From Circinella umbellata (Eukaryota > Mucoromycota > Mucoromycetes > Mucorales > Lichtheimiaceae): a stretch of 64,000 nucleotides of DNA. The notes under the pieces were generated by a model that was given only the letters and a program-made list of their open reading frames with translations, made no database searches and had not been told where the DNA came from. A program made the position numbers and the translations under genes. Below are positions 60,989-64,000 of the stretch, piece after piece (position 1 is the first letter of the stretch; every line of letters starts with the position of its first letter). Location of the stretch: positions 186,001 to 250,000 of the forward strand of contig JAIWNF010000030.1 of the NCBI GenBank assembly GCA_025093555.1, read 5' to 3'.

Positions 60989-63528
60989 TTATGGATGGGG
61001 TAATAAGCTCCAAGTCGTTCCAATAGCTGCCATACTTATAGCAACCGCAAGCATACTGATATTAAGAGAAGTTTTGAATATTGATATGGATTGTCCATAG
61101 AGTCGTTGATAACACATCAAAGGGAATATCACTGAAATGCCAAAGCTAAAAAGTGCACCTAAAAGTGACATGACACGATCGAATCCTGGAAAAACAAGAG
61201 CAATATATACCAAAGCTGCAGTTATGGATAATCGAACAATGGCTGTGATTATGTTTTGTTTCCAATTATTGACAGCGGAGCTTGATAATAACCATGTTTC
61301 AATGCAGGGTCGAGCTTGTATCCATAATTCGCAGGCGACATTTAGTGGGTTCATGATCAATGCAAACTTGGCAATAGGTGTGATCACAACAAGCCATAAG
61401 GCGATATAATTGAATATTTTATAATAGCCGTCAGTTATTGCCAAGTTTTGTGTAATCTATATATAGCAATGAAACATAATACGACAAATTGTTGTTGTTG
61501 TTGTGAGTTATATATTAATACATTATTATGACTGTCATGTGTTATTATTTCCCTTGTCCTTTATCCAGTATGAGTGTCACGGGACTTTTTTTTTTTTTTT
61601 TACAAATTGACATGTAATGATTATTTTAAACGGGAAAGAAAAATATTCTTACCTCGTGCATGGTTTCGGATCCAAACATCAGGTAGCCTGATATAGCCAT
61701 TAAAGCATATACACTAATTGTCAAAACATAAGTAATATCCACCATCTGGTCATATCTCTTTGGATTCTCCATGTCTCTATAAATTGCTGGGAATACGGCA
61801 TGTCCGGCAAAGCCTGCCATCTTTGTAATACAAAAACAAAAGCAAAAAATCGTATCAATTGATTGACTAAAAGAAATATTTTATGCATGGACTCTTGTAC
61901 ACAAAAAAGTTATCATTTACTTTTAGACATACATACCATTAAACCTAAACATTTTATAAGAAAATATAAACGTTAGTTTAAAACATATTACAAAAATATT
62001 TCCTTTTTCCTCCAAAAAAAAAAGAGACAGATAAATACCAATGCTCAAGGGAATACGTGACGGATCCGAAGGCAGCAATTCAGTTTCCTGTTCCATAAAA
62101 CATAAATATAGTTAGATGACAATAATAATGTTTCCTTTGTGGGATGAAGCAATTCAGGAGAAAAATGAAAATTGGGCGAGCGCTTCTTTTTTTTTTCTTC
62201 TTGAACACAAAGTGATATAAATGATTAATAATTTTTACCATGGGGTCCCAAAGACTACCGGGTTGAGTGGTTTTGGAAAGTCCGTCAAAAAGTACAATGA
62301 CCATTAATGAAACACAGCTGATAATACCAAATAAACTAGCTACGGATAATTTACGTAATGAAAGGAATTCAAAAGGCGTCATCAAACAAAAACATAAGAT
62401 TCGTGAAGTTACAAGATCTAAAGAAGGATAAAGTGCTTGGAGGCCATCACCTAGTAAGGTTACCATCGCTACACTAAAAAAAAAAAAATTAGGGAATACA
62501 AAAAAAATAAATATGGCAATTTTTTCGCACGCAAATTTTTTTTTTTTGAGGGACAGATCAACTTTAAATGATAGATAACAAAAAAAAAATTATGTGAATT
62601 TATACCCCATAGTAGCCAACTCTACATAAAATAGACCGCCGATGAATGCACGGCCCCGTTCTCCAAATGCAGCCATTCCCATGTCTCCATAAGTAAATGC
62701 ACCTGGAACTGCATCTAGACTTCTGGCCAAGATTTTAGCTGTATAGTTAGTACCAACAGCACAGAAAATAAAGATAGCAGAACCAATAAGCCAACCAGCA
62801 TAGCGGAATGCAAGTGGAAATGCTAAAATACCAACACCAATAAGCACATTCATGGCATTGAACACGGATTGTACAAAAGTGGATTTTTTATGTTCTTCTT
62901 GAGGAGGTAATTTAAGTTGTTCTGAAATAACCGAGGCAACGGTGGCATGTCTTGATAAAGGGACTGAAGAGTCTAAAAGATTTGCTGATGTTGGTGGTGC
63001 TGTATGTTGTGATAACGTCTTATAAAGAGAGTTATCATTGAGAATACTGTCTCTAGAATATACCTGTTGCATTTGTTGTTGAAGACTATAGATATATATA
63101 TAAGTAATAAGTATTATTTCATTATATAAAGAATGGCAAATTATCAGTTTCATTTTATTTCTTCACCTTAATTTCGGTTCGAGTGGATCAACAATAGCTT
63201 CTTCATCGTTGATGAATCGATTATCTCGATTATATCCAGTAGATGACAAGTTTTCAGCGACATAAATCACTGAGGATCGAGAATATGACTCAGCAAGAGA
63301 ACCGAGCGTCTCTCGTAAAGATCTTGGTCGAGAAGAATGATCCTGGTGAAGAAACTGGCCAAGATCTTCTGTGGGACTAAAATAAGCTGTTTCTGCTACT
63401 GAATTCTCAGCACCTGGTGGCCTTTGTATCGCGCCATAATAGCTTTGTCGAGCATTATTTGGTATCCGAATATCAACGGGTGATGCTGGCATGTCATCAC
63501 TGGCAGATGAACAAGAATTAGATGTCAT
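60989..63528 (-). CDS. amino acid/auxin permease family transporter, vacuolar AVT type
   Basis: AAAP-family H+/amino acid transporter; AVT members move neutral or basic amino acids across the vacuolar membrane. Seven minus-strand exons: 63528-63167, 63085-62606, 62473-62239, 62087-62039, 61944-61937 (8 nt), 61820-61653 and 61456-60989; 589 residues. A polar N-terminal region of ~190 residues precedes the membrane domain, beginning VFNAMNVLIGVGILAFPLAF. The segment built over the 8-nt microexon gives GLMMAGFAGHAVFPAIYRDM, matching the conserved G-x-x-x-A-x-x-GH-x-VFP-x-IYRDM of AVT1. Further helices follow, with PIAKFALIMNPL. Which amino acids it carries cannot be said. Confidence 0.88.
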
Positions 63529-64000
63529 TGGGGAAAAATGTAGATAGGTGGTTTGTAAACAGCTGAAAGAAGGAAAAGAAAAAGAAGAGGTACAAGAAAA
63601 AAAAAACAAGTTAAATAGAGAATAAAAAGTTTTTGCCTTTTAGTCAATAGTTGACTGAGACTGTCCATTAAAATACATTTTTATTTTCATCCGTTTTGTA
63701 TAAATTATTAAAAAATAATAAAACGATCTAATGTTTGTGTTGCTAAAAAATAGTAGGATGAAACACTCCTCTTTACCTCGTTCTACCCTAAATAACCCTG
63801 AATGTATGTGTGTGGTTGTTACTAGCCGATATCATAATAGTAATAAAAAAAGCTTTTTTTTTTTTATTCTTTTTTTTTGTCTGCTGATTTATCTTTTTTC
63901 ACTTCAATTCGATAAAAATAAAATAAAAAGTCGATGTAAAACGTCAATCCTTTTCAACCCCTCTCCCCCTCCCCCAACAAGATGTTATTTCCTCTTACTC
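63529..64000. other. intergenic, AVT-type gene promoter and window edge
   Basis: Upstream region of the AVT-type gene. Contains A/T-runs and a C-rich stretch (63962-63977) followed by an ATG at 63982 on the plus strand. Only a few codons lie before the window ends, so a divergent gene start cannot be judged. Confidence 0.4.

Noticed and set aside
63982..64000. ATG near the right edge on the plus strand, possible divergent gene
   Set aside because: Only six codons are in the window; not enough to support a gene.

Overview
The window is nuclear DNA of a filamentous fungus, most likely one of the early-diverging Mucoromycota (Mucor/Rhizopus-type). The basis is very AT-rich sequence, compact genes with many short GT-AG introns of about 50-200 bases, and a typical fungal gene set: ERG1 squalene epoxidase, a HAL4/HAL5-type kinase, a DUF3176-like membrane protein, an ALR/MNR2-type CorA transporter and ubiquinone side-chain synthesis. 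Species assignment is inference. No rRNA, tRNA, CRISPR array or intact transposon was seen. Exon boundaries were set by eye from splice signals and reading frame; for all complete multi-exon models the summed exon lengths are multiples of three.

Layout. 41-2812 (+): VPS52, with its 5' end outside the window. 3612-4771: a small unrecognised ORF followed by a decayed coding-like stretch. 6614-8026 (+): allantoicase. 8357-10422 (-): CorA-family metal transporter. 12342-13857 (-): ornithine decarboxylase (ODC). 14760-16198 (-): a polyprenyl diphosphate synthase homologue lacking its catalytic motifs. 17644-18586 (+): CK2 beta. 20716-23017 (+): MATE transporter. 23278-23419 (-): a uracil phosphoribosyltransferase fossil. 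23827-25619 (-): HAL4/5-like kinase. 26501-27445 (-): ribosomal protein uL1. 27446-32113: a gene-poor gap. 32114-34343 (+): membrane glycoprotein. 34614-35113 (-): small, probably mitochondrial protein. 35904-37486 (-): PP2A catalytic subunit. 38736-44581 (+): SNF2/STH1 chromatin remodeller. 44974-45526 (-): LYR-like small protein. 45784-48400 (-): GRAM-domain membrane protein. 48632-49339 (-): disordered protein. 49340-54813: gene-poor region with hAT transposase debris and unrecognised exon-like pieces. 54814-55377 (+): small secreted protein with an internal duplication. 55932-58146 (-): ERG1. 60989-63528 (-): AVT-type amino acid transporter.

The genes are mostly independent housekeeping units, each with its own promoter region. 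The polyamine gene (ODC) lies beside the ubiquinone-pathway homologue on the same strand, but nothing shows that they are functionally coupled.

The most interesting signal is in the ODC leader (14041-14136, minus strand). A GC-richer open frame with no AUG, containing AUU and ACG codons, ends in a Pro-Pro-Trp peptide just before its stop and precedes the ODC start with no intervening AUG. It has the hallmarks of the polyamine-sensing non-AUG uORFs known from leaders of ODC and antizyme-inhibitor genes. Next are the polyprenyl synthase homologue, which has lost both Asp-rich loops and the isopentenyl-diphosphate-binding lysine (a Dlp1/PDSS2-like non-catalytic subunit), an 8-nt microexon in the AVT-type gene, and a duplicated exon in the secreted protein.
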